The notes under the pieces are model-generated. The model did no database searches, was not told the origin of the DNA, and worked only from the letters and a program-made list of their open reading frames with translations. Source: Hippopus hippopus (taxonomy: Eukaryota; Mollusca; Bivalvia; Cardiida; Cardiidae). From it: a stretch of 64,000 bases of DNA. The DNA is taken from contig OX328096.1 in assembly GCA_946811185.2 (NCBI GenBank), positions 65,494,845 through 65,558,844 on the forward strand, written 5' to 3'. The position numbers were made by a program, and so were the translations under genes. Below, in pieces: positions 51,811-61,935 of this stretch (the stretch's first letter is position 1; each line of letters begins with the position of its first letter).

Positions 51811-53267
51811 TTTAGCTCCACTGGCCAAAGGCCAGCGGGCTTATGTCATGGCCTGTTGTCCGTCGTGCGTCCGTCTGTCCGTCCGTGCGTCCGTCCGTCC
51901 GTGCGTTAACTTTTTTTTAAAACGTCTTCTTCTCTGAAACTACCCATCCAATTTTGATGAAACTTCACAGAAATGATCCTGCCATGGTCCTCTTCAGAAT
52001 TTCTTGAAAGAATTTAATTCCTTCAAAAACTCTGGTTGCCATGGCAACAAAACTGAAAAATTTTGAAAATCTTTGAAAATCTTCTTGTCTGAAACCGTAA
52101 GGCCAAGGGCTACCAAATTTGGCATGTAGCTTTATCTAGTGGCCCTCTACCAAGTTTCTTCAATTTATAGCCCTGGGGTCAAAATTGGCCCCGCCCCGGG
52201 GGTCACAAGTTATACATGGGCTTATTTAGGGAGAACTTTAAAATTCCTCTTCTACCTAGCCATAGGGCCTAGAGCTACCAAATTTGGCATGTAGCTTTAT
52301 CTAGTGGACCTCTGCCAAGATTGTTCAAATTATAGCCCTGGGGTCAAATTAGGCCCTGCCCGGGGGTAACAAGTTTTACATGGGCTTATATAACAAGTTT
52401 TACATGGGCTTATATAGGGAGAACTTTAAAATTCTTCTTTTACCTAGCCATGGGGCCTAGGGCGACCAAATTTGGCATGTAGCTTTATCTAGTGGACCTG
52501 TACCAAGGGTGTCCAAATTATAGCCGAGGGTCAAATTTGACTTCGCTCCGGGGGGTAACATGTTTTACATGGGCGGGCTTATATAGGAAAATCTTTCGCA
52601 TCTAGCTATAAGGGCTAGGGCTATCAAATTTTGCATTTAGCTTTATCTAGGGGGTCTCTATCAAGGGTGCCCAAATTATAGCCAAGGGGGTCAAATGTAG
52701 CCCCACCCCAGGGGGTCACAAGTTCTACATGGTCTTATATAAGGAAACTTTAATAATCTACTTGTACATAGCCATATTTAGGCCGAGGGCTACCAAATTT
52801 TGCATGTAACTTTATATAATGGGCCTCTACCAAGAGGGCCCAAATTTTAACTTTGGGGGTCAAGTTTGACTCCACACCAGGGGTCACAAGTTTTACATTG
52901 GCTTTTATAGTGAAAACTTGATAAACCTGTGTCATGGATCACATATTTTACAGGGCCTTTTATTCAGCAAACTTGTTTTACATGACTTTTTATTGGGCAA
53001 GATTAAAAAATCTTTTTGTTTATAACCACACATTCTAGTTTCATATTGTAGGTCTGGGGTCAAAATTGCCTTCATTCCAGGGATCGCAAGTTTAACATGG
53101 GCTTCAAAATATTGTCACTTCAATTCAAACATTAATCAAGGGAAATAACTCTTTTTATGAAAGATAAAGTTCGTTACTATTTACCTCCCTTGATTATCAA
53201 GCTGCAGTGATACATGATTGACTTAATAGCCAGTGGAGCGATACAGGGCCATCATGGCCCTCTTGTT
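51811..53267 (+). mobile_element. HEL element with about 165 bp core, nested in HP230
   Basis: Starts TTTAGCTCCACTGGCCAAAG GCC, then CCGTCCGTGCGTCCG; about six decayed units (GCATGTAGCTTTATCTAGTG, TTATAGCCCTGGGGTCAA, TTTTACATGGGCTTATATA); ends GGGCCATCATGGCCCTCTTG TT. Reverse relative of 11366-12633. Confidence 0.88.
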
Positions 53268-53467
53268 CTTTGATAGGGTAGAAAACATTGTGGGAAAAGG
53301 AGAAAATGCTGGTAACCAGAGAGACACGTTTTTGAGATATTGATGTCAATCATTTCATGAATTCTGTAAAAGTTTTGTTTGAATGCTTGTGTTGCTTTCA
53401 CTGTTATGTCAGTTGTAAGGGCCTCAGCTCATTTATGCATTTTGTGAATGTCACCTGCACAATAACT

Positions 53468-53627
53468 TTACCCTTTACCAAACAATTTTGTGTTTTAAAC
53501 GCCCGGGGAGGGGATGGGGAGAAAAGATTCTTAAAATCATATCTGAAAAAAGGAGAAAGTGTTTGTAACCTTGTCTATTTCCCACTATGCTTTTAGTGGC
53601 GTAAAAATGTTGTGATAAATGGTTAAC
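53468..53627 (+). repeat. HP230 copy, decayed
   Basis: TTTACCCTTTACCAAACAAT to GTTGTGATAAATGGTTAA. Confidence 0.6.
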
Positions 53628-53849
53628 CCTTTACCATACAACAAAATTCTAGACTTGTCCAAAATGAAAGCATTTGCAGACAAAAATTAATTGTGGTGCA
53701 GATGATAAAAGTTTTCTTTGAAACGGCAGAAAACATTGTGGGAAAACGAAAAAATGTTGTTACCAGCATTTTCTCCTATTCCCTCAGTATTTCCAAAATC
53801 TTTCTTTCTCAGGATCATTCGAAGTCGAGATTGTGTGGGAAAGGGTTAA
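53623..53849 (-). mobile_element. HP230 full copy (B)
   Basis: TTAACCCTTTACCA to TGGGAAAGGGTTAA; hairpin AAAAATGTTGTTACCAGCAT. Shares TTAA with fragments on both sides. Confidence 0.85.
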
Positions 53850-54300
53850 CCCTCTAACAAACAACAAATTAAAGGTGGCAAAAATACTGGTTACCAGAAT
53901 TTTCTCTTTTCCTCTCAATGCTTTCAAAAGACTTCTCTGTCAGGGTCATTAAAATGTTGGTACTGTTTGCTGGTAACTAGCATTTTCTCCTTTTTCCACA
54001 ATTTTCTACCCTTTTAGAGTCAGGGTCTGTATTCAGTGTTCACCAACCATTCTTAAGAACATTCTTAGTCTTCATACCTGAGATTTTTTAGATTTGAAAG
54101 TAACATAACTTTTAATCGGCTAAACCAAATGGTTTAGCTCTAAATTAAAAATTGTGTTACTTTCAAATTTAGAAAATCTTGGAGAATATGATTGAGAATG
54201 TTCTTATGAATGGTTGGTTGATACGGAACCAGGTTTTATCAATTGAGCCACATTGATTTTGTCGTCTGCAATAGCTTTGAATTTGAATTAGAACTGGTAT
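53846..54300. repeat. HP230 fragments, one split by a palindromic MITE
   Basis: Fragment 53846-53965, then an A copy (from CTGGTAACTAGCATTTTCTC to TTTTAGAGTCA) that continues after the insert with TTTTATCAATTGAGCCACAT and TCGTCTGC. Confidence 0.75.
54022..54242. mobile_element. Palindromic MITE (about 215 bp) nested in HP230
   Basis: Left CACCAACCATTCTTAAGAAC ATTCTTAGTC, right TGTTCTTATGAATGGTTGG; the inner AAGTAACATAACTTTTAATC pairs with TTAAAAATTGTGTTACTTTC around ACCAAATGGTTTAGC. Related palindrome inside 22236-22570. Confidence 0.8.
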
Positions 54301-54530
54301 ACTTGCAAAAATAATTCTGAACCAATAGTGATGACTCTAATTTATATAACAATGAATTAAAGCACTTCTGATAGAAAGTTTGTTCCAAAAGTTTGTTAAG
54401 ATGAAAAGTTTATTTTTTTGAGATAAAATAAAGAATGAAATGAAGTATCTTCACTTTGCTCATCTGTCCTGCTTCTGTACGTCTTGTCTATATACAATGG
54501 TATCATCTGGAAAAGACAGATTTTTCCTGT

Positions 54531-54749
54531 AAACTCTTTACCAAACAACAAAATTTTAGATTGGTCCAAATTGAAAGCATGTGCAGACGACAATTTAGAT
54601 ACGAATCAATTCATGATAATTTTCTTTGAAAGAGTAGAAAACATTGTGGTAAAAGGGGCATAATGGTCACAAGCATTTTCTCCTTTTTCCACAATGTTAT
54701 CAAAAACCTTCAGGCTGTTAAAACTAGGGATTGTGTGGTAAAAGGTTAA
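54531..54749 (-). mobile_element. HP230 copy (B)
   Basis: AAACTCTTTACCAAACAACA to GTGGTAAAAGGTTAA; hairpin weakened (GGGGCATAATGGTCACAAGC). Confidence 0.8.
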
Positions 54750-54770
54750 CATCATACCTGTTGATACGTG

Positions 54771-54999
54771 ACCAAACAACAAATTTGGCGACTTGTTCAA
54801 ATTGAAAGTTTTTGCGGATGACAAAATAAAGTTGATTCAACTTAACTCAAAAATTGAAATCTATATTTGAAAGGGTAGAAAACATTGTGGGAAAAGGAGA
54901 AAATGCTGGTGACCAGCATTTTCTCCTTTTGCCACAATGTTTTCAAAAGCCATCTTCCTCAAGGTCGTTTAAACTTAGGATTGTGTGGTAAAGGGTTAA
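54771..54999 (-). mobile_element. HP230 copy (B)
   Basis: ACCAAACAACAAATTTGGCG to TGGTAAAGGGTTAA; good hairpin with GGTGACC centre. Confidence 0.83.
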
Positions 55000-55235
55000 G
55001 GTTATAACATGGGATTGTTTATCAAAGGGTTAATCCTGCAAATGCCAGGTAAAACATCAAATTTTTTCGCAAGGAAAAATAAATTACAAGAATTATTGTC
55101 CTGTCATAGCAGCCAGTAACATTTCAAGGCCTAAATATGGCAAGTCTTAGACTACATACTGCCCAGTATTGTCTTGCAAGCCAGTCAACATAGACTGAAG
55201 TTGAAAGTGTCCTTTTCGAGCCACTAATATTGGGC

Positions 55236-55460
55236 TTAACCCTTTATCACATAATGTCGACTTTTAACAACCCTAATAAAGAAAGCTTTTTGAAAACATT
55301 GCGGGAAAAGGAGAAAATACTGGCAATCAGTATTTTCTTTTTTCCCCCACAATGTTTTCTACCTTACCAAAAAGAAATTTCATTTTTTGGTTCACATTTG
55401 TCATCTGCAAATGCTTTCAATTTGGGCATGTGCAAAATTTTGTCGTCTGGTAAAAGTTAC
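55236..55460 (+). mobile_element. HP230 copy (A)
   Basis: TTAACCCTTTATCACATAAT to TCTGGTAAAAGTTAC; both hairpin arms changed to AAAATACTGGCAATCAGTAT TTTC. Confidence 0.83.
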
Positions 55461-55471
55461 TGATGCTAGGA

Positions 55472-55693
55472 GTTAACCATTTACCAAAACAAATATTTAG
55501 ACTGGTCCAAATTGAAAGCATGTACAGACAACAAAATGTGGCTGGAATGATGGAATTTGTATCTGAAAGGGTAGAAAACAAGGTGGGAAAAGGAGAAAAT
55601 GCTGGTTACCAGCATTTCTCCTTTTCCCACCATGTTTTTGAAAGCTTTATTTCACATGGTTGTAAAACAAAGGATTGTTTGGTAAAGGGTCAA
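55472..55693 (-). mobile_element. HP230 copy (B)
   Basis: TTAACCATTTACCAAAACAA to TTTGGTAAAGGGTCAA; strong hairpin. Confidence 0.83.
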
Positions 55694-55895
55694 TTCAAAA
55701 GTGAAGATACCCCATTTAGATTACTGTACAGCTGGAAATGTCTACATCATGGAAATCTTTGCAATTTTCACGTATTGACAAAAATAGCAAAGATATCCAC
55801 CAGCTTAAATTAAGCCACATTAAGGTATATTTTACCTAGACATTGAGTCATGCAGAAACTATTTACTGGGACTCTTGTCGATGTTGACAAGTGCT

Positions 55896-57530
55896 TTTTA
55901 GCTCACCTGAGCACAAGTGCTCATGGTGAGCTTTTGTGATCGTGCTGTGTCTGGCGTCCGTCGTGCGTCGTCCGTCGTCAACTTTTACCTTGTGTACGCT
56001 CTAGAGGCCAAATTTTCAGTCCGATACTCATGAAACTTGGTCAGAATGTTTGTCTAGATGATATCTCGGACGAGTTCGAAAATGGGTCATGTCAAGTCAA
56101 AAACTAGGTCACTAGGTCAAATCTTAGAAAAACCTTGTGTACACTCTGGAGGCCACATTTTCAGTCCAAAACTCTTGAAAGTTGGTCAGAATGTTTGTCT
56201 TGATGATATCTCGGACAAGTTCGAAAATGGGTCATGTCAGGTCAAGAACTAGGTCACTAGGGCAAATCTTAGAAAAACCTTGTGTACACTCTAGAGGCCA
56301 TATTTTCAGTCCAAAACTCTTGAAATTTGGTCAGAATGTTTGTCTTGATGATATCGCAGACGAGTTTGAAAATGGGTCATGTCGGGTCAAAAACTAGGTC
56401 GCTAGGGCAAATCTTAGAAAAACCTTGTGTACGCTCTAGAGGCCATATTTTCAGTTCAATGCTCTTGAAAGTTTGTCAGAATGTTTGTCTTGATGATATC
56501 TCGAATTAGTTTGAAAATGGGTTGTGTCGGGTCAAAAACTAGGTCATTAGGTCAAATCTTAGAAAAACCTTGTGTATGCTCTAGAGGCCATATTTTCATT
56601 CCATAACTCTTGAAAATTGGTCAGAATGTTTGTCTTGATGATATCTTGTACGAGTTCGAAAATGGGTCATGTCGGATCAAAAACTAGGTCAATAGGGCAA
56701 ATCTTAGAAAAACCTTGTGTACGCTTTAGAGGCCATATTTTCAGTCCAAAACTCTTGAAAGTTGGTCAGAATGTTTGTCTTGATGATATATTGGATGAAG
56801 TCCAAAATGGGTCATGTTGGGTCAAAAACTGGGTCACTAGGGCAAATCTTAGAAAAACCTTGTGTACGCTCTAGAGGCCACATTTTCAGTCCAAAACTCT
56901 TGAAAATTGGTCAGAATGTTTGTCTTGATGACATCTCAGACGAGTTTAAAAATGGGTCATGTTGGGTCAAAAACTAGGTCACTAGGTCAAATCTTAGAAA
57001 AACCTTGTGTATGCTCTAGAGGCCATATTTTCAGTCCAAAACTCTTGAAAGTTGGTCAGAATGTTTGTCTTGATAATATCTTGGATGAGTTTGAAAATTG
57101 GTCATGTCGGGTCGAAAACTAGGTCACAAGGTCAAATCTTAGAAAAACCTTGTGTACGCTCTAGAGGTCACATTTTCAGTCCAATACTCTTGAAAATTGG
57201 TCAGAATGTTTGTCTTGATGATATCTCAGACGAGTTCGACAATGGATCATGTTGGGTAAAAAACTAGGTCACTAGGTCAAATCTTCAAAAAACCTTGTGT
57301 TTGCTCTAGAGGCCACATTTTTTGTCCAATACTCTTGAAAATTGGTCAGAATGTTTGTCTTGATGATATCTTGGATGAGTTTGAAAATTGGTCATGTCGG
57401 GTCGAAAACTAGGTCACAAGGTCTAATCTTAGAAAAACCTTGTGTACACTTTTGAAAGAGATTTAAAATGGATCATGTTTGGTCAAAAGGCTGAGGTGAG
57501 CGACTTCAGGGCCATTATGGCCCTCTTGTT
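55896..57530 (+). mobile_element. HEL element with ten exact 145 bp units
   Basis: Starts TTTTTAGCTCACCTGAGCAC with hairpin GCTCACCTGAGCAC.AGTGCTC.GGTGAGC, then GTCCGTCGTGCGTCGTCCGT. GGTCAGAATGTTTGTCT recurs at 145 bp steps from 56039 to 57344. Ends CTGAGGTGAGCGACTTCAGG GCCATTATGGCCCTCTTGTT. The units are close to one another, so the array is young. Confidence 0.9.
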
Positions 57531-57803
57531 TTTTTATCAAAGTCAACCAGAATACTAGTCTAGTGGCAATTAATACTTCCAATCAAACACTTTTCATCAA
57601 AGTAAAATTAGATATCTATTCAATTGATTAATAAGTTAATTTTGCATGCAAGGTTGTGTGTTGCAGTTTTTTCAGAAATTAAAACACTTAGGGTCAGTAT
57701 TGTTAATTCCCATAATTGTAGATTCACACTAATATCCACTTTTACAGAATGGGCAAATGAATGTCTTACCACTTGCCATGATATCAAGTTTACTTGTGGA
57801 TGA

Positions 57804-57967
57804 CTAATTGCTGGCACGTTTCTGCATCTCCTCAAGTTCTACCCAAACTTTTTCAAGCTCGGCTTCATCTCCACCTTCTTCTCCCGCTAAAATAGCCAGA
57901 AATTCGTCCATCTCTTTGGCGCTCATCAGTCCACCTGTCTCACGCTCTACACGTTGTCTAACTTCAT
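57804..57967 (-). CDS. Secreted protein exon 2 (acidic helical mature part)
   Basis: Acceptor CTCTCTTTCAG precedes 164 bp encoding the second part of Asn24 and 53 residues to TAG. About one third Asp/Glu; GC content and codon use look coding compared with the AT-rich surroundings. A T2 repeat begins about 30 bp upstream of the acceptor. Confidence 0.75.
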
Positions 57968-59746
57968 CTGAAAGAGAGACAGAATAGAAAGTATAATGAG
58001 CCAAGCCCTGTGAAAAGGGGGTTTAATGCATCTCCATGATGCATGATACTATGCATGTTTTCACATCATTATGGATCCACAAACTTCATTTTGTATAACA
58101 ACTGACTGAATCATGAGGTACACTGGTCCTTTCACATGACCAAAATTTACCAATAGCAGGAAGTTTTGACACAGGTTAGCCTGTGCAGATTGTTGATTAT
58201 GATTAGTTAATTGATCAAGTAGATTGAAAAGCCAGCACATCAATCTGATTAGGGCCTGGCTGAGTTGCTCAGTGGATACTGGATAGCATATCTGACTCAT
58301 GACCTGGTGGTTGCAGGTTCGATACCTGGTCGTGGCAAACTTCAGTTGTGGCGATTTTTCCCCTCTCGACTCTGATGCATGTGAGAAAGTAGCCAGTGGC
58401 TTGGAAAGAAAAGTGTATCAGTACTGGTATGAGAAAGCCAGGAAACACAGGTGCAATGGCCGCCATGATATGACTTTAGATCTATCAAAATGGCAGTAAG
58501 CTCTAATTCAAACAAACAATTCTACGTAGTTGTATGCTGGTATTGGATGTGGGACTGTATAAACATGTGTATGTACAGTAGCAACTATAGCAAGGTTGAG
58601 AAGTACATGTATTAGCAAAACTGAAAGTAGATGCCAAGAGAGCACATGTACCTAGAATATCTGGTTCTGGTTGGAACGATCAAGGTAGGCAAATTTTCAT
58701 AGCAAAACCTCTACTAAAAAGCAAGTGAATCTTGTCAGATTCAAAACTATGATATTTAAGCATTCTGCAATAAACAATAAAGAGTGCATTTACCAGGCAA
58801 TTTCTCCTTTTGCCACATGTATTGAACCTCAAATAATAGGTTCTAAAATAAGGTATGGGTAGTGATGACATCCTCAATAATTAGATTTTATCAAAATGTG
58901 ACAGTAACATAAACTTAACAATTCCACATGCTTTCTTTAACTTACTGTTTATGATTGAATAATCATTATATTTGCAGTACCAATAAGTAAGGAAATTTCA
59001 CCTTTGGTGGAAAATAAAAGCACATTAGAGCAATTAGTTAACAAGAGCACCACAAGAGGTGCCAATATTTGGCTGCAAGTGCTTCATTTTCAGTGAAAAT
59101 TTTAAGTCAAAATGGGGCACAACTGTGTAAAAAATACTTTGATGATTACCTGCCCCTGTTGTATGAGTTTCCCTTTTGATTCTTGTCCAAGGTTGAAGTA
59201 AATATCTTCAGTAATAACAGGGGTATTACAAAATGTCTAAGTTTTAGCACAAGGACAACGACACAGATGACCATGCAGATGACTCCAGGGCTATGACAAT
59301 AACTCGTCGTTTTCTTTGTAAACAGCCCAGCTGAAAATGAATTTTACAAAAATTCAGAAATAAAAATCCAAAAATAGAATCACTCAATTTTTGTTTATTG
59401 GTTTAATTATATAATTTTTTACAGTTCTGTATATATTTTTGTGTATTTTTTTTACATTTCTGTGTGTATTTTTGTAGATTTCTGTAGGAAAAGAAGAAAA
59501 TGCTTGTAACTAGCATTTTCTTCTTTTCCTACAATGTTATCTACTCTTTCACCGCCAAATTTCATAATTCTAGCCACATTTAAATTGTTGTCTGCAAGTA
59601 CTTTTAATTTGGACGACTCCATATTTTTGTTGTTTGGTAAAGAGTTACATGATCAATTTTTAAGAAAAAAACTCACTGTCTATAACAAAGGCTTGTGTGC
59701 TGATCAGCAAGCATGCCAATAAAGCAATCAGGAGTGCTGTCCTCAT
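57804..59746 (-). CDS. Small secreted acidic protein, 77 residues, unrecognised family
   Basis: Two coding exons on the minus strand, 59677-59746 and 57804-57967, joined in phase to a TAG stop. Exon 1 encodes MRTALLIALLACLLISTQAF VID, a typical signal peptide. After the split Asn24, exon 2 encodes EVRQRVERETGGLMSAKEMD, EFLAILAGEEGGDEAELEKV and WVELEEMQKRASN. The mature part, about 55 residues, is acidic, lacks cysteines, and looks helical (LEKVWVELEEMQKR). Its only basic pair is the KR near the C terminus, so a classical multi-peptide neuropeptide precursor is unlikely. A TATA box lies about 105 bp upstream of the ATG. I do not recognise the family; a further small exon in the 1.7 kb intron cannot be excluded. 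Confidence 0.75.
57998..58200. repeat. T2 fragment (left part) beside the secreted-protein exon 2
   Basis: ATGAGCCAAGCCCTGTGAAA AGGGGGTTTAATGCATC to GTTAGCCTGTGCAG. Confidence 0.75.
58255..58485 (+). repeat. tRNA-headed SINE, S2 family
   Basis: GAGTTGCTCAGTGGATACTG and GCAGGTTCGATACCTGGTCG, then body CTCTGATGCATGTGAGAAAG TAGCCAGTGGCTTGGAAAGA. Matches 62215-62428 in reverse over about 215 bp. Lies in the intron of the secreted-protein gene. Confidence 0.8.
58500..59035. other. No recognised feature
   Basis: Intron of the secreted-protein gene; no extra exon with good splice sites that I could support. Confidence 0.4.
59041..59334 (+). repeat. K-family repeat
   Basis: Starts AACAAGAGCACCACAAGAGG TGC (hairpin after AACAAGA, as in HEL) and ends AAACAGCCCAGCTGAAAAT. 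Confidence 0.82.
59487..59648 (+). repeat. HP230 copy (A), left end lost
   Basis: GGAAAAGAAGAAAATGCTTG TAACTAGCATTTTCTTC to TGTTTGGTAAAGAGTTAC. Ends 28 bp from the secreted-protein exon 1 donor. Confidence 0.75.
59677..59746 (-). CDS. Secreted protein exon 1 (signal peptide)
   Basis: ATG at 59744-59746 (context TAACC ATG A), 23 codons of signal peptide ending AFVID, then A|GTGAGT. A hydrophobic core LLIALLACLLI is flanked by an N-terminal Arg and a small residue before the likely cleavage site STQA|F. Confidence 0.75.
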
Positions 59747-59848
59747 GGTTACAGTGTGGTTTTAGAAACAAAAGAACACCTGTATCCAAAGCCAATTCAC
59801 ACCCAACTGGTTCCTTCCAGTCACTGAAGATCTGGCACAATTACCCAA

Positions 59849-59859
59849 CCTTTTATATA
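59849..59859 (-). promoter_or_regulatory. TATA box of the secreted-protein gene
   Basis: On the minus strand it reads TATATAAAAGG, a full consensus TATA element, about 105 bp upstream of the ATG. Initiation about 30 bp downstream would give a 5' UTR of 70-80 nt. Its position in front of a signal-peptide ORF supports both calls. Confidence 0.7.
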
Positions 59860-59969
59860 TCTTGGCATGTGTCTTATATGTAATCTGATTAGCCCAATTT
59901 CTTGGCATTACTTCAGATTCTGTCAAACTTTTAATCTTAAGGCTGCTAAGCATGACTCGTGGCACTTTT

Positions 59970-60045
59970 GCAGACAGTGTAGGTCAAGATCAGACTGCAC
60001 AAGATGTGTAGGCTGATCTTTGATCTACACTGTCTGATATGGTCT
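59970..60045. repeat. T3 hairpin
   Basis: AGACAGTGTAGGTCAAGATC / GATCTTTGATCTACACTGTCT inverted halves. Confidence 0.8.
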
Positions 60046-60374
60046 TTTCTTTCCCATGAAACACTTTTTTGAAAACGCAATACTTTGGTTTTTACTATTT
60101 AGTGGACGTTTTCGTTTCATTTACTTAACAAAATATGAGTTAATTCATACTGCCAAATAAATAAAATGATTTTCCCCCAGGAAAAATGGTCAAGATATTG
60201 TTTTATTTATCAGAATATCTCATAACAGATCTGACGGTTTAGGGCTGTCTGCAAAAGTAACTTTACCATTAACTCTTTCATTACTGATTAAATAAATTGC
60301 ATTTTCTCAAGGCTACAAATACAGTTTCGTTGCAAGATCAAGACAGAGCTCAGTCATAATCCAGAATAAAGCAG

Positions 60375-60445
60375 TGGACAGTGTAGATCAGAGATCAGAC
60401 TGCATGTTCTGCACAGTCTGATCTTGATCTACACTGTCCACAAAA
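60375..60445. repeat. T3 hairpin
   Basis: GGACAGTGTAGATCAGAGAT CAGACTGCA mirrored by TCTGATCTTGATCTACACTG TCC. Confidence 0.85.
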
Positions 60446-60617
60446 GATTCTAGTGTCTCTATGGTATGGAAAGAGTTAAAGTGCCTGTTACAGTTGTAGT
60501 TGCTTTTAAAGCCTGTGTAGATCAGGCTACACCAAACATTCATATTTCTGCTGTGAGGTTTAAATCTGTATGTGAGGTAATTGGTTAGTTGGTAAAAAAC
60601 TACAAGCTTTGCCAAAA

Positions 60618-60896
60618 CAAGAGCATCGCATCTGGGTGCCAATGCTATGCTGCAGTTGCTTTTGGTGAAAATTCTTAGTTGAACAAGGAGTACAATAGTG
60701 TCAAAAATAATTTGATTGTTACCGGCCTTTATTGTATGGGTTTCCCTTTTGACAGTTAGGAACTAGTCTAAGTTTGAAGTAAATATCTTCAGTAATGACA
60801 CAGATATTATAAAATGTCAAAGTTTTGCATGATACAGACGATGCCAGGGCTATGACAATACCTCAACATTTTTTTTAAAAACAGCCCAGCTGAAAA
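60618..60896 (+). repeat. K-family repeat
   Basis: AACAAGAGCATCGCATCTGG GTGCC to AAACAGCCCAGCTGAAAAT. Confidence 0.8.
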
Positions 60897-61129
60897 TCAC
60901 AAATTTGAGTATATTTAGGGTAAACAGTAATTGGAATTACTTAAAACATATGGTAAATGTACTTTAATTCTCCCAACATTCTAAAACCTCATTTTACCAT
61001 TATGTTTTCAGAAGCTGTCCACTGCTACATGAAATAGTTGCTTACAGGTGGTAAATTAAACCATTACAAAAAGGCTGTTGCAGACATTTCAAAGCTACTA
61101 CTGGTAATACAAAGCATGAATACTGACAG

Positions 61130-61390
61130 GAAAACAATTTCATGCAAAAGGAGGTTTAATGCATCTCTTTGATACATTATACGTAGCAAGTCATCATATG
61201 ATTGTAGATCCATAAAAGCCATTTTGTATAACAAGCAAGTCATGAGGTAGACTGGCCCTTAGACATGTAGTAAATTAAGCAATAGAAAAAGTATCAACCC
61301 AGGTCAACCTGCTTCGAGTGCACAGGCTGACTAGGGTCAATACTTTTTGCAGATGTATTTAACCTCCTTTTCACAGAGCATAGCTCAAGT
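61130..61390. mobile_element. T2 MITE, full copy
   Basis: CATGCAAAAGGAGGTTTAAT to AACCTCCTTTTCACAGAGCA TAGCTC; inner ATCATATGATTGTAGATCCA and AGTCATGAGGTAGACTGGCC. Confidence 0.78.
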
Positions 61391-61502
61391 TTATTGAACT
61401 CAATGGAATACATTTTCTACCATTACTTTTTCCACCACTGTCTATATCAGGGACAAACAAACTATCCTTCTATGGGATGTGATAAATTGCGTAAGGTAAT
61501 TG

Positions 61503-61731
61503 TTAACTTTTTACCAAACGACAAAATTTTAGACTTATTCAAATTGAAAGCATTTGCAAACGACAAAATAAACATTATTCAAAAATCGAAATCTGTTTTG
61601 GAAAGTGTAGAAAATATTGTGGGAAAAGGAGAAAATGCTGGTTACCAGCATTTTCTCCTTTTCCCACAATGTTTTCAAAAGGTTGCTTTCTCGGGGTTGT
61701 TAATAATTGGGATTTTGTGGTAAAGGGTTAA
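61503..61731 (-). mobile_element. HP230 full copy (B), near consensus
   Basis: TTAACTTTTTACCA to TTTGTGGTAAAGGGTTAA; perfect central hairpin. Confidence 0.9.
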
Positions 61732-61864
61732 AGGAATTGAACTCTACTGACATTACAATCCCACTGGTTTAAATCGTCACACTAATCTGGCAATTGAAAT
61801 TTTGAAGACTGTTAATCCTCTGATTATGAAATAGATGACCCTTAGGCGCAACGCACTGACTTTT

Positions 61865-61935
61865 TGTGCACAGTGTAGATCAAGATCAGACTGCACAGAA
61901 CATGCAGTCTGATCTTGGATCTACACTGTCCGATA
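61865..61935. repeat. T3 hairpin, near-perfect
   Basis: ACAGTGTAGATCAAGATCAG ACTGCA and TGCAGTCTGATCTTGGATCT ACACTGT. Confidence 0.85.

Larger units (their letters stand above)
51494..53320 (-). mobile_element. HP230 host copy (B) interrupted twice
   Basis: Pieces 51494-51534, 51765-51810 and 53268-53320 read on as one B copy (TTAACCCTTTACCA, ACAAAATTTTAGACCTGTCC; GTGGCTCATATG; TTTGATAGGGTAGAAAACAT TGTGGG). A second HP230 and a HEL element sit between them. Confidence 0.88.

Noticed and set aside
56058..57267. Series of about 71-codon ORFs beginning MVRMFVLMIS
   Set aside because: One ORF per 145 bp unit, an artefact of the tandem repeat.
55896..57530. CRISPR array
   Set aside because: Regular 145 bp period, but the whole unit is repeated with no unique spacers, and this is eukaryotic DNA.
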